A stretch of 64,000 bases of DNA from Thermus antranikianii DSM 12462 (GCF_000423905.1 NZ_AUIW01000001.1:248001-312000), one strand, 5' to 3'; positions 45,740 to 54,499 are shown, counted from the stretch's first letter. The notes: generated by a model not told the origin, from the sequence alone. Made by a program: numbers and translations.

Positions 45740-46849
45740 ATGCGCGACCGGATCACGGCCTTTTTGGTCCTCCTTCCCTCGTTAGGGGCGGTGGCCATCT
45801 TCGTCTATGGCTTCATCGGGCAAAACCTCTGGGTTTCCCTCACCGACTGGGGAAAGAACCCAGCCCAGGCCCTGGCCCTGAGGCCGGAGCTCCACTTCGT
45901 GGGCCTGGAAAACTACCGTGAGCTCTTCACCGGCTTCGTGGACGTGCGTTTCCGCCAAAGCGTGGTCAACCTCATCTTCTTTACCCTCTTTTTCATGGGG
46001 GGAAGCCTGGGCCTAGGCCTCCTCCTGGCCATGGCCCTGGACCGCGGGCCCAAGGGAGAAGGCTTTTTCCGCACCGTCTTCCTCTTCCCCATGGCCCTCT
46101 CCTTCGTGGTCACCGGCACCATCTGGCGCTGGCTCTTGCAGCCCCAAGGTGGGGTCAACGTCCTGCCCACCCTCTTTGGCCTCCCCCCCTTCCACTTCCC
46201 TTGGCTCACCACCAGGCAGCAGACCTGGGTCTTTGACTGGAACCAGCTGCCCTTTTACACCGCCTTGGCGGTGGGCCTAACCCTCTTGTACGTGGCTTGG
46301 AAAGCCCACCGGGAAGGGGAAAGGAAGCGGCTTTTCTGGAGCCTGTTGTCCAGCGGGGTCCTCCTGGTTTGGGCCTTCACCCTGGGCAGAACCACCCACC
46401 TTCTCCCCTATCCCGAGCCCCACGGCTTCAGCCTGGCCCTGGTGGGGGTGATTGTGGCGGCGGTCTGGCAGATGTCCGGCTACACCATGGCCCTTTATCT
46501 GGCGGGTCTAAGGGGAATTCCCGTGGAGGTGCTGGAAGCGGCCAAGGTGGACGGGGCCAGCGAGTGGCAGACCTACCGCTACGTGATCCTTCCCCTCCTC
46601 GCCCCCATCACCCTTTCCGCCATGATCGTCCTGGGGCATATCGCCCTGAAGATCTTCGACCTTATCTTCGCCATGGCCGGGTTGGATTACGCCCCCACCG
46701 ATGTACCCGCCATCTACATGTACCTCCTCGCCTTCCGCGGCAACCAGTTCGCCAAGGGGGCGGCCATCGGCATACTCCTCTTGCTCTTGGTGGCCTTGGT
46801 GGTCATCCCCTACCTGGTAAGCCAGCTTCGGAAGGAGGTCAGGCGCTGA
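45740..46849 (+). CDS. Sugar ABC transporter permease (MalF-like)
   Basis: 369 residues with about seven to eight membrane helices. A large extracytoplasmic loop holds [12 protein letters not shown], and the EAA loop that contacts the ATPase reads [20 protein letters not shown]. It pairs with the next permease. GGAGGCCTC precedes the ATG. No ATPase gene follows, so a shared MsiK/MalK-type ATPase encoded elsewhere must power it. Confidence 0.92.
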   Translation: MRDRITAFLVLLPSLGAVAIFVYGFIGQNLWVSLTDWGKNPAQALALRPELHFVGLENYRELFTGFVDVRFRQSVVNLIFFTLFFMGGSLGLGLLLAMALDRGPKGEGFFRTVFLFPMALSFVVTGTIWRWLLQPQGGVNVLPTLFGLPPFHFPWLTTRQQTWVFDWNQLPFYTALAVGLTLLYVAWKAHREGERKRLFWSLLSSGVLLVWAFTLGRTTHLLPYPEPHGFSLALVGVIVAAVWQMSGYTMALYLAGLRGIPVEVLEAAKVDGASEWQTYRYVILPLLAPITLSAMIVLGHIALKIFDLIFAMAGLDYAPTDVPAIYMYLLAFRGNQFAKGAAIGILLLLLVALVVIPYLVSQLRKEVRR

Positions 46850-47655
46850 TGGGCCGGTTCTTCCTGTACGCCTTCTTACTCCTCGCCACCCTCTTCTTCC
46901 TTCTCCCCGTCTATCTGGTGATCCTCACCGCCCTGAAGGAACCCGCCAAGATTACCCTGGACACGGTCTGGCGCTGGCCGGACCCCGTGTACTGGGAAAG
47001 CTTCAAAATCGCCTGGGATGCCTTCCGGCCCAAGTTCCAAAACAGCGTGGTCCTGGCCCTTTCCGCCACGGCGCTGTCCGCCCTGGTGGGAGCCCTCAAC
47101 GGCTACGTCCTGGCCAAGTGGCCCTTTAGGGGTTCCAACCTCCTGTTTGCCCTCATGCTCTTCGGGATGTTCATCCCCTACCAGAGCATCCTCATCCCCC
47201 TTTTCCAGTTCGTAAAGGCCATAGGCCTTTACGGCACCCTATGGGGCCTCATCCTGGTCCACGTGGTCTACGGCATCCCCATCGTCACCCTTATCTTCAA
47301 GAACTACTACAGTGAAATCCCCGATGAGCTGGTGGAGGCTGCCCGCATAGACGGGGCAGGCTTCTTCGGCATCTTCCGCCACGTAATCCTGCCCCTTTCT
47401 GCCCCCGCCTTCGTGGTGGTGGCCATCTGGCAGTTTACCCAGATCTGGAACGAGTTCCTCTTCGCCGTGACCCTGACCCGGCCGGAAAGCCAGCCCATCA
47501 CCGTGGCCCTGGCGCAATTGGCAGGCGGTGAGGCAGTGAAGTGGAACCTGCCCATGGCCGGGGCCATTCTGGCCGCTTTACCCACCCTTCTGGTCTACAT
47601 CTTCCTGGGCCGGTACTTCCTTCGGGGACTCCTGGCTGGCTCGGTGAAGGGGTAG
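46849..47655 (+). CDS. Sugar ABC transporter permease (MalG-like)
   Basis: 268 residues, six membrane helices. The EAA loop is [20 protein letters not shown], and [15 protein letters not shown] is typical of MalG-type permeases. The start overlaps the previous stop (TGATG). Its stop codon TAG is part of a -10 box for the next gene. Confidence 0.92.
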   Translation: MGRFFLYAFLLLATLFFLLPVYLVILTALKEPAKITLDTVWRWPDPVYWESFKIAWDAFRPKFQNSVVLALSATALSALVGALNGYVLAKWPFRGSNLLFALMLFGMFIPYQSILIPLFQFVKAIGLYGTLWGLILVHVVYGIPIVTLIFKNYYSEIPDELVEAARIDGAGFFGIFRHVILPLSAPAFVVVAIWQFTQIWNEFLFAVTLTRPESQPITVALAQLAGGEAVKWNLPMAGAILAALPTLLVYIFLGRYFLRGLLAGSVKG

Positions 47656-47658
47656 ACT
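47653..47658 (+). promoter_or_regulatory. Leaderless -10 for the quinone oxidoreductase (TAGACT)
   Basis: TAGACT, 6 nt, ATG; contains the TAG stop of the permease gene. Confidence 0.45.
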
Positions 47659-47664
47659 CCTGCC

Positions 47665-48573
47665 ATGCGCGCCTGGGTGCAAGAACGCCTTCAAGGCCCC
47701 ATGACCCTTAAGGAGATCCCCGACCCCACGCCGGGCCCAGGAGAGGTGGTGTTGGAAGTGGAGGCAGTGGGCCTAAACTTTGCCGACCACCTCATGCGGC
47801 TTGGCGGATACCTCACCCGGATTCATCCGCCCTTCGTGCCGGGCATGGAGGTGGTGGGCCGGGTGGAGGGGCGGCGCTTTGCCGCCTTGGTGGGGCATGG
47901 GGCCCTGGCGGAGAAGGTAGCCGTGCCCAGGGAAGCCCTTCTACCCGTGCCCGAGGGGCTCTCCCCGGAGGAGGCCGCCGCCTACCCGGTTTCCTTCCTC
48001 ACCGCCTACCTGGCCCTGAGGCAGGCGGGGGCCAAGCCCGGGGAAAAGGTCCTGGTGCAGGCGGCGGCGGGAGCTTTGGGAACAGCTTTGGTGCAGGTGG
48101 CGAAGGCCATGGGCCTAAAGGTGCTGGCCTCCGCCTCGAGGCCCGAGAAGCTGGATCTTCCCCAGGCCCTGGGGGCTGAGGCCGTCGCCACCTATGCGGA
48201 GCTCCCCGAAAAGGCCAAGGCATTCGGCGGGGTGGATATCCTTCTGGAGGTGCGGGGTAGCCAGCTGGAGGAAAGCCTTTCCCTTCTGAACCCAGGGGGA
48301 AGGCTGGTCTATATTGGGGCCGCCGAGGGAGAGGTGGCGCCCCTGAATCCCTTGCGCCTCATGCGGAGGAACCTCACGGTAATGGGCTTTTGGCTTGCTC
48401 CCCTCCTCAGGGAAAAAGCCCTGGTGCAGGAGGCCTTGCGGTTTCTCCTGCCCCGTTTGGGCCGGGAGCTCAAGCCCGTGGTGGGAAGGGTTTTCCCCTT
48501 CCCCGAGGCTGAAGCCGCCTTCCAAGCCCTCCTGGACCGGGGCCATGTGGGCAAGATCGTCGTCCGCCTTTAG
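47665..48573 (+). CDS. qor: Zinc-independent quinone oxidoreductase (MDR family)
   Basis: 302 residues of the medium-chain dehydrogenase/reductase superfamily. V-E-A-V-G-L-N-F-A-D-H and A-A-A-G-A-L-G-T-A-L-V-Q-V-A-K are the quinone-reductase forms of the substrate and NADPH loops; the zinc cysteines of alcohol dehydrogenases are absent. It probably reduces quinones with NADPH by one-electron or hydride transfer. No Shine-Dalgarno is seen; TAGACT 6 nt upstream suggests a leaderless start. Its end overlaps the convergent gene by 4 nt. Confidence 0.9.
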   Translation: MRAWVQERLQGPMTLKEIPDPTPGPGEVVLEVEAVGLNFADHLMRLGGYLTRIHPPFVPGMEVVGRVEGRRFAALVGHGALAEKVAVPREALLPVPEGLSPEEAAAYPVSFLTAYLALRQAGAKPGEKVLVQAAAGALGTALVQVAKAMGLKVLASASRPEKLDLPQALGAEAVATYAELPEKAKAFGGVDILLEVRGSQLEESLSLLNPGGRLVYIGAAEGEVAPLNPLRLMRRNLTVMGFWLAPLLREKALVQEALRFLLPRLGRELKPVVGRVFPFPEAEAAFQALLDRGHVGKIVVRL

Positions 48574-49418
48574 TCCAAGCCCAGGAGGTGCCGCACCGCC
48601 GCCAGGTCAAAAAGGGCGTGGCCCACGCTCTTGAAAAGCACGGGGTCCCCTTCCGACCGCTTGCCCAAAAGGGCTTCCCTTAAGGTCACCACCGGCTTCG
48701 AAAGACCCTGAAGCTCCCCGGCCTCCACCAGGGCATCCTCCGTGTCGCAATAAACCGCCGCCCGCTCCACCAAGGCCCCTGGCACCTCGCGCATCTCCGG
48801 GCGGAAGCTCCCCACAGCGGCGATGAAGGTGCCCTCCGGCACCCTCTCGGGTAGGACGGGGGTGGAGCTCGAGGTGGCCGTGACGATGAAGGCCACCTCC
48901 TCAGGCACCTCAGGGGCCACCCACTCCTCCGCCTCGAGGCCCACACCCCTGGCCTTGGCCAAAAGGGCCTCGGTCCGCTCCCTGCTCCTTCCCCGGATCC
49001 ACACCCGGCGCAGGGTAAATCCCTCGGCGAAGGCCTCGAGGTGGGCTTCCCCCTGAACCCCAGGCCCCACCAGGAGCAGGGCCCCCTCGTGCCTGGGGGC
49101 AAGGAGCCGGGCTGCGAGAAGGGAAAGTGCAGCGGTGCGCCTTTTCGTGATCTCCTCCCCTGGCAGGTGAACAACCTCCCCGGTATCCAGCCTCTTGACC
49201 CAGACCTCCGCCTGCACCGCAGGCTGGCGGTGGGCCTCAGGCTGTTCCCTTCGGGAAGCCTCCACCGTGACCAGCTTGCAAAGGGCCACCTCTTGGTCTG
49301 CGGCGGGCATCACCAAAAACTGCCCTCCTGGGATGGGAAGAACCTGCCTTCTCGGAACCTCCGCCTTCCGGAGGAGCACCCTCTCTATAGCCTTGGAAAG
49401 CGCCAGATAGCCTGCCAT
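48570..49418 (-). CDS. Ornithine cyclodeaminase/mu-crystallin family protein
   Basis: 282 residues. The N-terminal domain keeps K-L-V-T-V in the substrate area; the Rossmann loop is V-G-P-G-V-Q-G-E-A-H (G-X-G-X-Q), and T-A-T-S-S-S-T-P-V-L and A-V-G-S-F-R-P-E-M-R-E-V are family blocks. Members are ornithine cyclodeaminases, alanine dehydrogenases or cyclic-imine reductases; I cannot choose. The start at 49418 is preferred because CATTCT lies 6 nt upstream. It is divergent from the AEC transporter with only 18 bp between start codons. Confidence 0.87.
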   Translation of the reverse strand: MAGYLALSKAIERVLLRKAEVPRRQVLPIPGGQFLVMPAADQEVALCKLVTVEASRREQPEAHRQPAVQAEVWVKRLDTGEVVHLPGEEITKRRTAALSLLAARLLAPRHEGALLLVGPGVQGEAHLEAFAEGFTLRRVWIRGRSRERTEALLAKARGVGLEAEEWVAPEVPEEVAFIVTATSSSTPVLPERVPEGTFIAAVGSFRPEMREVPGALVERAAVYCDTEDALVEAGELQGLSKPVVTLREALLGKRSEGDPVLFKSVGHALFDLAAVRHLLGLD

Positions 49419-49423
49419 GCCCT

Positions 49424-49430
49424 TAGAATG
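49424..49430. promoter_or_regulatory. Shared divergent -10 element (TAGAATG)
   Basis: Rightward TAGAAT is followed by 7 nt and the AEC transporter ATG; leftward CATTCT is followed by 6 nt and the cyclodeaminase ATG. Same layout as at 4510-4516. Confidence 0.55.
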
Positions 49431-49436
49431 CCTCAC

Positions 49437-50330
49437 ATGCAGGCCCTCCTCAACACGGTCCTTCCCGTGGCCCTGGTGGTCTTCTCCGGGTATCTGTTGG
49501 GAAAGCGCATCCCCATGGACCTCACCACCTTAAGCCGCCTTACCCTCTACCTCCTGGTGCCCGCCCTCATCTTTGACGCCATGTATCGGGCGGAGTACTC
49601 CCGGGAAGGCCTGGTGGGCCTTGCCTTGGGCTTTGCCCTCACCTACCTCCTCCTCTTTCTGGCCATCACCGGGATAGCCAAACTCCTTGGCCTCTCCCCC
49701 GAGGCCGCTAAGTCCCTTCTCGTCTGCAGCCTGTTCCCCAACTCCGGCAACATGGGGCTTTCCCTGGTCTACTTTGCCCTAGGAGAAGAGGGCCTAAGGC
49801 GGGCCGTGGTGTACTTCATCCTCTCCAGCGTGGTCATGTTCGGCCTGGGGCCGGCCTTCATAAGGGGAGGCGGCCTCAAGGAAGGGCTCCTTTTCACCCT
49901 GCGCCTGCCCCTCTTTTACGCCCTCCTTCTGGGCCTGCTGCTGAAGGCCCTGGGGGTAAGCCTTCCCTTCCGCCTGGACGAGGGCCTACACCTCATGGGC
50001 CAAGCGGCCATCCCCGTTCTCCTCCTCACCCTGGGAATGCAGATGAGCCAGACCCGCTTCCAGGTGGGGGCCTTTGAGGGAGTGGCCAGCAGCCTGCGGC
50101 TCCTCCTGGCCCCCCTTCTGGCCTACGGGGTGGGGTTCATCCTGGGCCTTCCCCGCCTGGAGCACCAGGTCCTGGTCCTGCAGTCGGCTACCCCTGTGGC
50201 GGTGAACGCCTTCCTCCTCACCCGGGAGTTTGGGGGGGAAGCCCTGCGGGTGGCCAGGAGCGTGGTGGTTTCCACCTTCCTAGCCTTCCTGACCATTCCC
50301 CTTTTCCTCCTCCTCATCGGGGTCCGGTAG
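49437..50330 (+). CDS. AEC-family (auxin efflux carrier-like) transporter
   Basis: 297 residues, nine to ten membrane helices in two inverted halves. The family features are L-Y-L-L-V-P-A-L-I-F near residue 38, the broken-helix F-P-N-S-G-N-M-G-L near residue 100, and the late T-P-V-A-V-N-A-F-L-L. Bacterial members export or take up organic acids or amino acids. ATG at 49437 is supported by TAGAAT 7 nt upstream; the in-frame ATG at 49428 would overlap that box. The substrate may relate to the divergent amino-acid-metabolism gene, an inference. The 3' end overlaps the lipoprotein gene by 51 nt. Confidence 0.88.
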   Translation: MQALLNTVLPVALVVFSGYLLGKRIPMDLTTLSRLTLYLLVPALIFDAMYRAEYSREGLVGLALGFALTYLLLFLAITGIAKLLGLSPEAAKSLLVCSLFPNSGNMGLSLVYFALGEEGLRRAVVYFILSSVVMFGLGPAFIRGGGLKEGLLFTLRLPLFYALLLGLLLKALGVSLPFRLDEGLHLMGQAAIPVLLLTLGMQMSQTRFQVGAFEGVASSLRLLLAPLLAYGVGFILGLPRLEHQVLVLQSATPVAVNAFLLTREFGGEALRVARSVVVSTFLAFLTIPLFLLLIGVR

Positions 50331-50690
50331 CCTGGGCGTCCCCAGGTCCAGCTGGAAAAGAACCCCACCCGCCCAAAGCCCCACCAGGCGGTGGTAGCCC
50401 TGGCTCAAGGGAAAGGAAACCCGGTAGGAGCCCGGCTCCTCTAGAAACAGGGCTTTCTCCTGGAGCAAAGCCTCCTCCCGGAACCACTTGAGGTGAAGGT
50501 AGCCCGGGGAAGGAAGGCGCTCCACCCTGAGAACCAGGAAGGCCTCCTCTGAGCCCTTCTCCAGGCGGGCCACCACAAAAGGCCTTTCCAGGGGCAGGGG
50601 CTTGCCCGGGTCCAGGGGCAGGAAGGTGTAGCGGCAGCCCGCGAGGAAAAGGAGGAGCGCCACACCCCCAAGCCAGCCGAAGGTCTTCAC
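50280..50690 (-). CDS. Small predicted lipoprotein
   Basis: About 136 residues. The lipoprotein signal has the lipobox L-F-L-A-G-C with Cys19. The mature part has beta-strand-like alternation (F-V-V-A-R-L, A-F-L-V-L-R-V-E-R-L, Y-R-V-S-F-P-L-S-Q-G-Y-H-R) and an acidic, highly charged tail. No family recognised. The GTG start at 50690 fits a GGGGAGG upstream; it overlaps the rsmE end by 4 nt, so the two are co-transcribed. Its unusually long convergent overlap with the AEC gene makes the C-terminus less certain. Confidence 0.75.
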   Translation of the reverse strand: MKTFGWLGGVALLLFLAGCRYTFLPLDPGKPLPLERPFVVARLEKGSEEAFLVLRVERLPSPGYLHLKWFREEALLQEKALFLEEPGSYRVSFPLSQGYHRLVGLWAGGVLFQLDLGTPRLPDPDEEEEKGNGQEG

Positions 50691-51373
50691 CTCCCCTCCC
50701 CGGCGGTGCACAAGGCCAGGAGGGCGATGGCCGCCGTTTCCGCCCGCAGAATCCTCCGGCCCAGGAAGACCGGGGTAAAGCCCTTTTCCTGCAAAAGCTC
50801 CACTTCCTCCTCCGCGAATCCCCCCTCCGGCCCCACCGCTAAAGCCAAGGGTTTCTTTAGGTCCAACACCTCCCGCACCAAGACCTTGGCTCCCAGATGG
50901 GCCACTAGCCCTTGGCCCACCTGGGGCACCTCTTTAAGGGGAATGGGAGGCAGGACCTCTGGCACCCTTAGCCTCCCCGACTGCTTGGCCGCCTCCACGG
51001 CGATGGCCTGAAGCCTTTTCAGCTTCCCCTCCCCCATCTCCTTGGGCACGGAGTGCCGGGTGACGAGGGGTTGGATGCGGGTGGCCCCGAGCTCCGTGGC
51101 CGCGCGCACCACCTCGGAAAGCTTGTCCCCCTTTAAAAGGGCGGGGTAGAGGGCCACCTCCACCCCCACCTCCCGCTCCGGGCGCCGTTCCTCCAGGATG
51201 CGGTAGCGCACCGGTGGCCCCAGCTCCACCACCTCCGCCAGGGCCTCCCGGTCCGCGTCAAAGACGGTGAACCGGTCTCCCACCTTGGCCCGCAGCACCT
51301 CCAGGAGGTGCCGGCTTTCCCTTAAGGGAAGCACCCCGGTAAGGCCTGGGCTATAGGCGCGGTGCGGGCGCAT
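50687..51373 (-). CDS. rsmE: 16S rRNA m3U1498 methyltransferase
   Basis: 228 residues: an N-terminal PUA-like domain (R-E-S-R-H-L-L-E-V-L-R) and a C-terminal SPOUT trefoil-knot domain with V-G-P-E-G-G-F, L-G-R-R-I-L-R-A-E-T-A-A-I and K-G-D-K-L-S-E-V. It methylates N3 of U1498 in the small subunit. It begins 4 nt after prmA, which methylates ribosomal protein L11; the prmA-rsmE pairing is common in bacteria. Confidence 0.96.
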   Translation of the reverse strand: MRPHRAYSPGLTGVLPLRESRHLLEVLRAKVGDRFTVFDADREALAEVVELGPPVRYRILEERRPEREVGVEVALYPALLKGDKLSEVVRAATELGATRIQPLVTRHSVPKEMGEGKLKRLQAIAVEAAKQSGRLRVPEVLPPIPLKEVPQVGQGLVAHLGAKVLVREVLDLKKPLALAVGPEGGFAEEEVELLQEKGFTPVFLGRRILRAETAAIALLALCTAGEGR

Positions 51374-51376
51374 GGC

Positions 51377-52141
51377 TCAGATCCCGTAGGCCAGCAACAC
51401 CCACTCCCCTTCCCTCTCCTCCTCCAGGAGGGAGAAGCCTTCCCTGGCCATGGCCTCCTTCACCAGGGAAGCCTTTTCCAAAAGGATCCCCGTGAGGAGG
51501 AGCCTCCCCCCAGGGGCCAGAGCCTGGCGGTAGCGGGAAGCAAGCTCCCGGTGAAGCTCCGCAAACAGGTTGGCCACCAGGAGATCAAAGGGCCCGTGAG
51601 GTAGGGCTTCCTCGAGGCTACCCGGGAGGAAGCAGACCCCGGCCCCGTTTCTTCTGGCGTTCTCCTCCGCCTGGGGAAGCACGGTTTCGTCAATATCCAC
51701 CCCCAAGGCCTTGCCCCCCAGCTTGGCAGCGGCGATGGCCAGGATGCCCGAGCCCGTGCCCAGGTCCAGCACCCTTTCCCCAGGACGCAGGTGGCGGGCC
51801 AAGGCGGAAAGGGCCAGGCGGGTGGTCTCGTGGTGCCCGGTGCCGAAGGCCATGCCGGGCTCGATCACCAAAGGAATCCCCTCCCCCTCCCAGGGGTGCC
51901 AGGGAGCCAGCACCACGAAGGGCCCAGCCCACACGGGCTTAAGGTCTCGCCGCCAGGCGGAAAGCCAGTCCTCGTCGGGGAGCTCCTCCCATACTCCCCC
52001 AAAGGGGAGGTCCAGAGGAGCAGGGAAATAGGCCCACACCTCCCCCTCCCGCTCCTCGAGGCCCCGGGCCCCCCGGTCAAAGAGATCGGGGATCAGGGGG
52101 TCCAGTTCCGCCGCCGTGCCCTTCAGGCGGTAAACCCACAC
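51377..52141 (-). CDS. prmA: Ribosomal protein L11 methyltransferase
   Basis: 254 residues. The N-terminal L11-binding domain is followed by a class I methyltransferase with F-G-T-G-H-H-E-T-T-R, V-L-D-L-G-T-G-S-G-I-L-A-I and N-L-F-A-E. The T. thermophilus enzyme trimethylates several L11 residues, and the sequence here is of that type. The GTG start has TAGAAT 6 nt upstream, overlapping the stop of the regulator gene, so it can be expressed on its own. Confidence 0.95.
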   Translation of the reverse strand: MWVYRLKGTAAELDPLIPDLFDRGARGLEEREGEVWAYFPAPLDLPFGGVWEELPDEDWLSAWRRDLKPVWAGPFVVLAPWHPWEGEGIPLVIEPGMAFGTGHHETTRLALSALARHLRPGERVLDLGTGSGILAIAAAKLGGKALGVDIDETVLPQAEENARRNGAGVCFLPGSLEEALPHGPFDLLVANLFAELHRELASRYRQALAPGGRLLLTGILLEKASLVKEAMAREGFSLLEEEREGEWVLLAYGI

Positions 52142-52145
52142 CCCG

Positions 52146-52742
52146 CTATTCTACCCGGTACCGGCAACAGCTTCCCCCCTCCGCCAGCCTCTCCTCCCGC
52201 AACAAGGGCAGGCCCAGCAACTCCTGGTAGGCGAGGAGTTCGCTTTGGCAAAGGGCCTCGTGCTCCCGGGAGAGGGCCAGCTTGGGGCAGCGCTTCTGGC
52301 AAAGGTACAGCCTTCCCCCTTCCTCCACCACCTCCGCCTCATAGCCCTGCTCCCTCAGGAACTGGGCCAGGCGGGCGAGCCGTTCCCTGAGGGGAAGGGC
52401 CTCCAGGTTCAAGGAAGCAAAAAGGCTACGGTTCCTTTCCAAAAGGAGGCGCACCACCCCCTCCCGGCCCAGAACCCTCTCCATCTCCCTAAGCACATCC
52501 CCGCAAAGGGCAGCGTAGGGAGCCTCTCTATCCTGGGCCATGTAAAGGCGGTAAGGCCGGCCCCGGCCCAGGCACTTCCGCACCTCCGAGCGCACCAGGC
52601 CCCGGGCCTCGAGGTCCTGTAGGTGCTTCAGAACCGCCACCCGGCTTACCCCCAGGGCTTCGGCCAGCTCCTTGGCGGTATAGGGCCTTAGCCTCAGGAG
52701 GTCCAAAACCCGTTCCTTGGTGCCTTCCAGAACTAGGGCCAT
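52146..52742 (-). CDS. SufR-like transcriptional regulator with C-terminal cysteines
   Basis: 198 residues. A DeoR/ArsR-type winged helix (Y-T-A-K-E-L-A-E-A-L-G-V-S-R-V-A-V-L-K-H-L) is followed by a helical region and cysteines at about 148, 152, 165, 192 and 193 (C-Q-K-R-C-P, A-L-C-Q-S, S-C-C-R). This matches SufR-type regulators that hold an iron-sulfur cluster and repress its assembly genes. It sits one base after mrp, an iron-sulfur carrier, which supports such a role. Starts at ATG (TGATATG junction). Confidence 0.8.
   Translation of the reverse strand: MALVLEGTKERVLDLLRLRPYTAKELAEALGVSRVAVLKHLQDLEARGLVRSEVRKCLGRGRPYRLYMAQDREAPYAALCGDVLREMERVLGREGVVRLLLERNRSLFASLNLEALPLRERLARLAQFLREQGYEAEVVEEGGRLYLCQKRCPKLALSREHEALCQSELLAYQELLGLPLLREERLAEGGSCCRYRVE
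52148..52153 (-). promoter_or_regulatory. Leaderless -10 for prmA (TAGAAT)
   Basis: TAGAAT, AGCGGG, GTG; overlaps the end of the upstream regulator gene. Confidence 0.5.
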
Positions 52743-52743
52743 A

Positions 52744-53856
52744 TCAGGCCATGGGCAAGGCGATAAAGGCTTGCACGCTCAAGGCAGCCGCCAGCTCCCG
52801 GGCCGCCCTTCTGAAGGCCTCCGCCTCCGGGCCTTCCGGGTTCTCCACCAGGATGGGCCTTCCCCTATCCCCGCTCTCCCGCAAGGGTAGGGTAAGGGGA
52901 ATCTCCCCTAGGAAGCGGGTCTTGAGCTTTTCCGCAAGCCGCCGGCCCCCACCTTCCCCAAAGATGGGGGTGGGCTTTCCGCAGTGGGGGCAGAGGAAGT
53001 GGCTCATGTTTTCCAGTACCCCCAAAAGGGGCACCTGCACCTTCTTGAACATATCGGCAGCCCTTTCCGCATCGATTAGGGCCACCTCCTGCGGGGTGGT
53101 CACGATCACCCCGCCGGAAACCTTGGTGAGCTGGGCCAGGCTAAGCTGCACATCCCCGGTACCTGGGGGTAGGTCCACCACCAGGTAGTCCAGCTCCCCC
53201 CAGTTCACCTCCTCCAGAAACTGTTTGATGGTTCCGTGGAGAATGGGCCCCCGCCAGATCATGGCCTGGCCAGGGGGAACGATGTTGGCGATGGACAGGA
53301 CCTTGAGGCCAAAGGCCTCGAGGGGAAGGATCTTCCGGTGCTGGTCCACCTTGAGCCTCTCCCCCTCCAGGCTGAACATCTTGGCCTGGCTGGGCCCGTA
53401 GAGGTCAGCGTCCAAGAGGCCCACCCGGGCCCCCTCCTGCAAGAGGGCCAGGGCCAGGTTGGCGGCCACGGTGCTCTTGCCCACCCCCCCCTTGCCGGAG
53501 CCCACCGCCACCACGTGCTTCACCCCGGGGATGGGGTACTGCTCGGGAGCCTTAACCCCACCGCCGAAACGCACCCGCACCTCCTCCACCCCCAAAGGAT
53601 GAAGGGCCCGCCTGATGTCCGCTTCTATCTGGCCCTTTAAGGGACAGGCGGGGGTGGTGAGGTTGATCAGGAGGTCCACCCGGCCTCCCTCCAGATTTAT
53701 CTCCCCCACCATGCCCAAGGAAACCAGGTCTTTCCCCAGCTCGGGGTCCATCACCGTGCGCAGGGCCTCGAGGACCCGCTCTTCCGTAAGCGCCATACCG
53801 GGCTCAGGGTATACCCGGATATGGTTTTGGGCAAGGGGGGGACTCACAGTTTTCAT
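52744..53856 (-). CDS. mrp: Mrp/ApbC iron-sulfur cluster carrier ATPase
   Basis: 370 residues: an N-terminal DUF59/MIP18 domain (L-R-T-V-M-D-P-E-L-G, T-T-P-A-C-P-L) and a deviant Walker A P-loop NTPase (G-S-G-K-G-G-V-G-K-S-T, D-L-P-P-G-T-G-D) with the cluster-binding C-P-H-C. It delivers Fe-S clusters to target proteins. Two starts are possible: ATG at 53856 with GGAGG 6 nt before (chosen), or ATG at 53796, which matches the usual family N-terminus but has no ribosome-binding site. Divergent from the next gene. Confidence 0.93.
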   Translation of the reverse strand: MKTVSPPLAQNHIRVYPEPGMALTEERVLEALRTVMDPELGKDLVSLGMVGEINLEGGRVDLLINLTTPACPLKGQIEADIRRALHPLGVEEVRVRFGGGVKAPEQYPIPGVKHVVAVGSGKGGVGKSTVAANLALALLQEGARVGLLDADLYGPSQAKMFSLEGERLKVDQHRKILPLEAFGLKVLSIANIVPPGQAMIWRGPILHGTIKQFLEEVNWGELDYLVVDLPPGTGDVQLSLAQLTKVSGGVIVTTPQEVALIDAERAADMFKKVQVPLLGVLENMSHFLCPHCGKPTPIFGEGGGRRLAEKLKTRFLGEIPLTLPLRESGDRGRPILVENPEGPEAEAFRRAARELAAALSVQAFIALPMA

Positions 53857-53879
53857 CAAAACCCTCCTGAGGCCTGGGC

Positions 53880-53885
53880 TAATAT
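53880..53885 (+). promoter_or_regulatory. Leaderless -10 (TAATAT) for the 53894 gene
   Basis: TAATAT, 8 nt, ATG. The complementary strand reads ATATTA, which may serve as part of the mrp promoter. Confidence 0.5.
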
Positions 53886-53893
53886 GGATTTGC

Positions 53894-54499
53894 ATGTACC
53901 CCGAGTGGCGGAAGCAACCCTTCTTTGAACTCCACCTGGCCTGGCTGATTCAGGGACCCAGGGGCTACGATCTCCTCTTCAAGATCAACCCCTATAGCCT
54001 TTACAAAACCCGTGAGGAAGCCCTGGAGGCCGCCAAAACCCTCCTTAAAGGGGAGAGGCTGGACCAGGATCCCAAGGTGGGAAGGAACAAGGCTCCCGTG
54101 CTCCTTTCCTCGGAGGACCGCACCCGCTTCCTGGTCCTGTTGGAAAGCGGCAAGGCCCTTTTGCCCCTGGACCGCTATGCCCTTTTGGGGGAGATCGCCT
54201 TGGTGGAGGAGCGCCTTCTCCACCGGGCTCCCTTCCGGGACCCCAGCAACGTCCTCCATAGCCTCGAGGGCCTTCCCGTCCGGCTCCTCCACACACCCAT
54301 CAACGACCCCGAAGCGGATTCGAGGGAGGTATCCCAGGGGATCCTCCAGCTGGAACCGGAAGGGATCCGGGTGGGGGAAACCTTCCTGGCCATCCCTGGG
54401 GAAACCCCGATAGAGGGCCTGGCCTACGAGGATGCCTTCTTCGACCTGGGGGAGGGCCACTACTACCTCTATGCGCTTTCCAGCTCCACGCCCTCGTAG
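53894..54499 (+). CDS. Conserved hypothetical protein
   Basis: 201 residues, soluble, mixed alpha/beta, no signal peptide. It begins Y-P-E-W-R-K-Q-P-F-F-E-L-H-L-A-W and ends in an acidic E-D-A-F-F-D-L-G-E-G-H-Y-Y-L. I know no family or motif. Good Thermus codon use throughout supports it as a real gene. It is divergent from mrp. Its last 31 nt overlap a decayed Uma2 gene on the other strand. Confidence 0.75.
   Translation: MYPEWRKQPFFELHLAWLIQGPRGYDLLFKINPYSLYKTREEALEAAKTLLKGERLDQDPKVGRNKAPVLLSSEDRTRFLVLLESGKALLPLDRYALLGEIALVEERLLHRAPFRDPSNVLHSLEGLPVRLLHTPINDPEADSREVSQGILQLEPEGIRVGETFLAIPGETPIEGLAYEDAFFDLGEGHYYLYALSSSTPS

Noticed and set aside
53796-53856. Shorter Mrp start at 53796
   Set aside because: It fits the family N-terminus but has no ribosome-binding site, while the ATG at 53856 has GGAGG at ideal distance. 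Not fully excluded.
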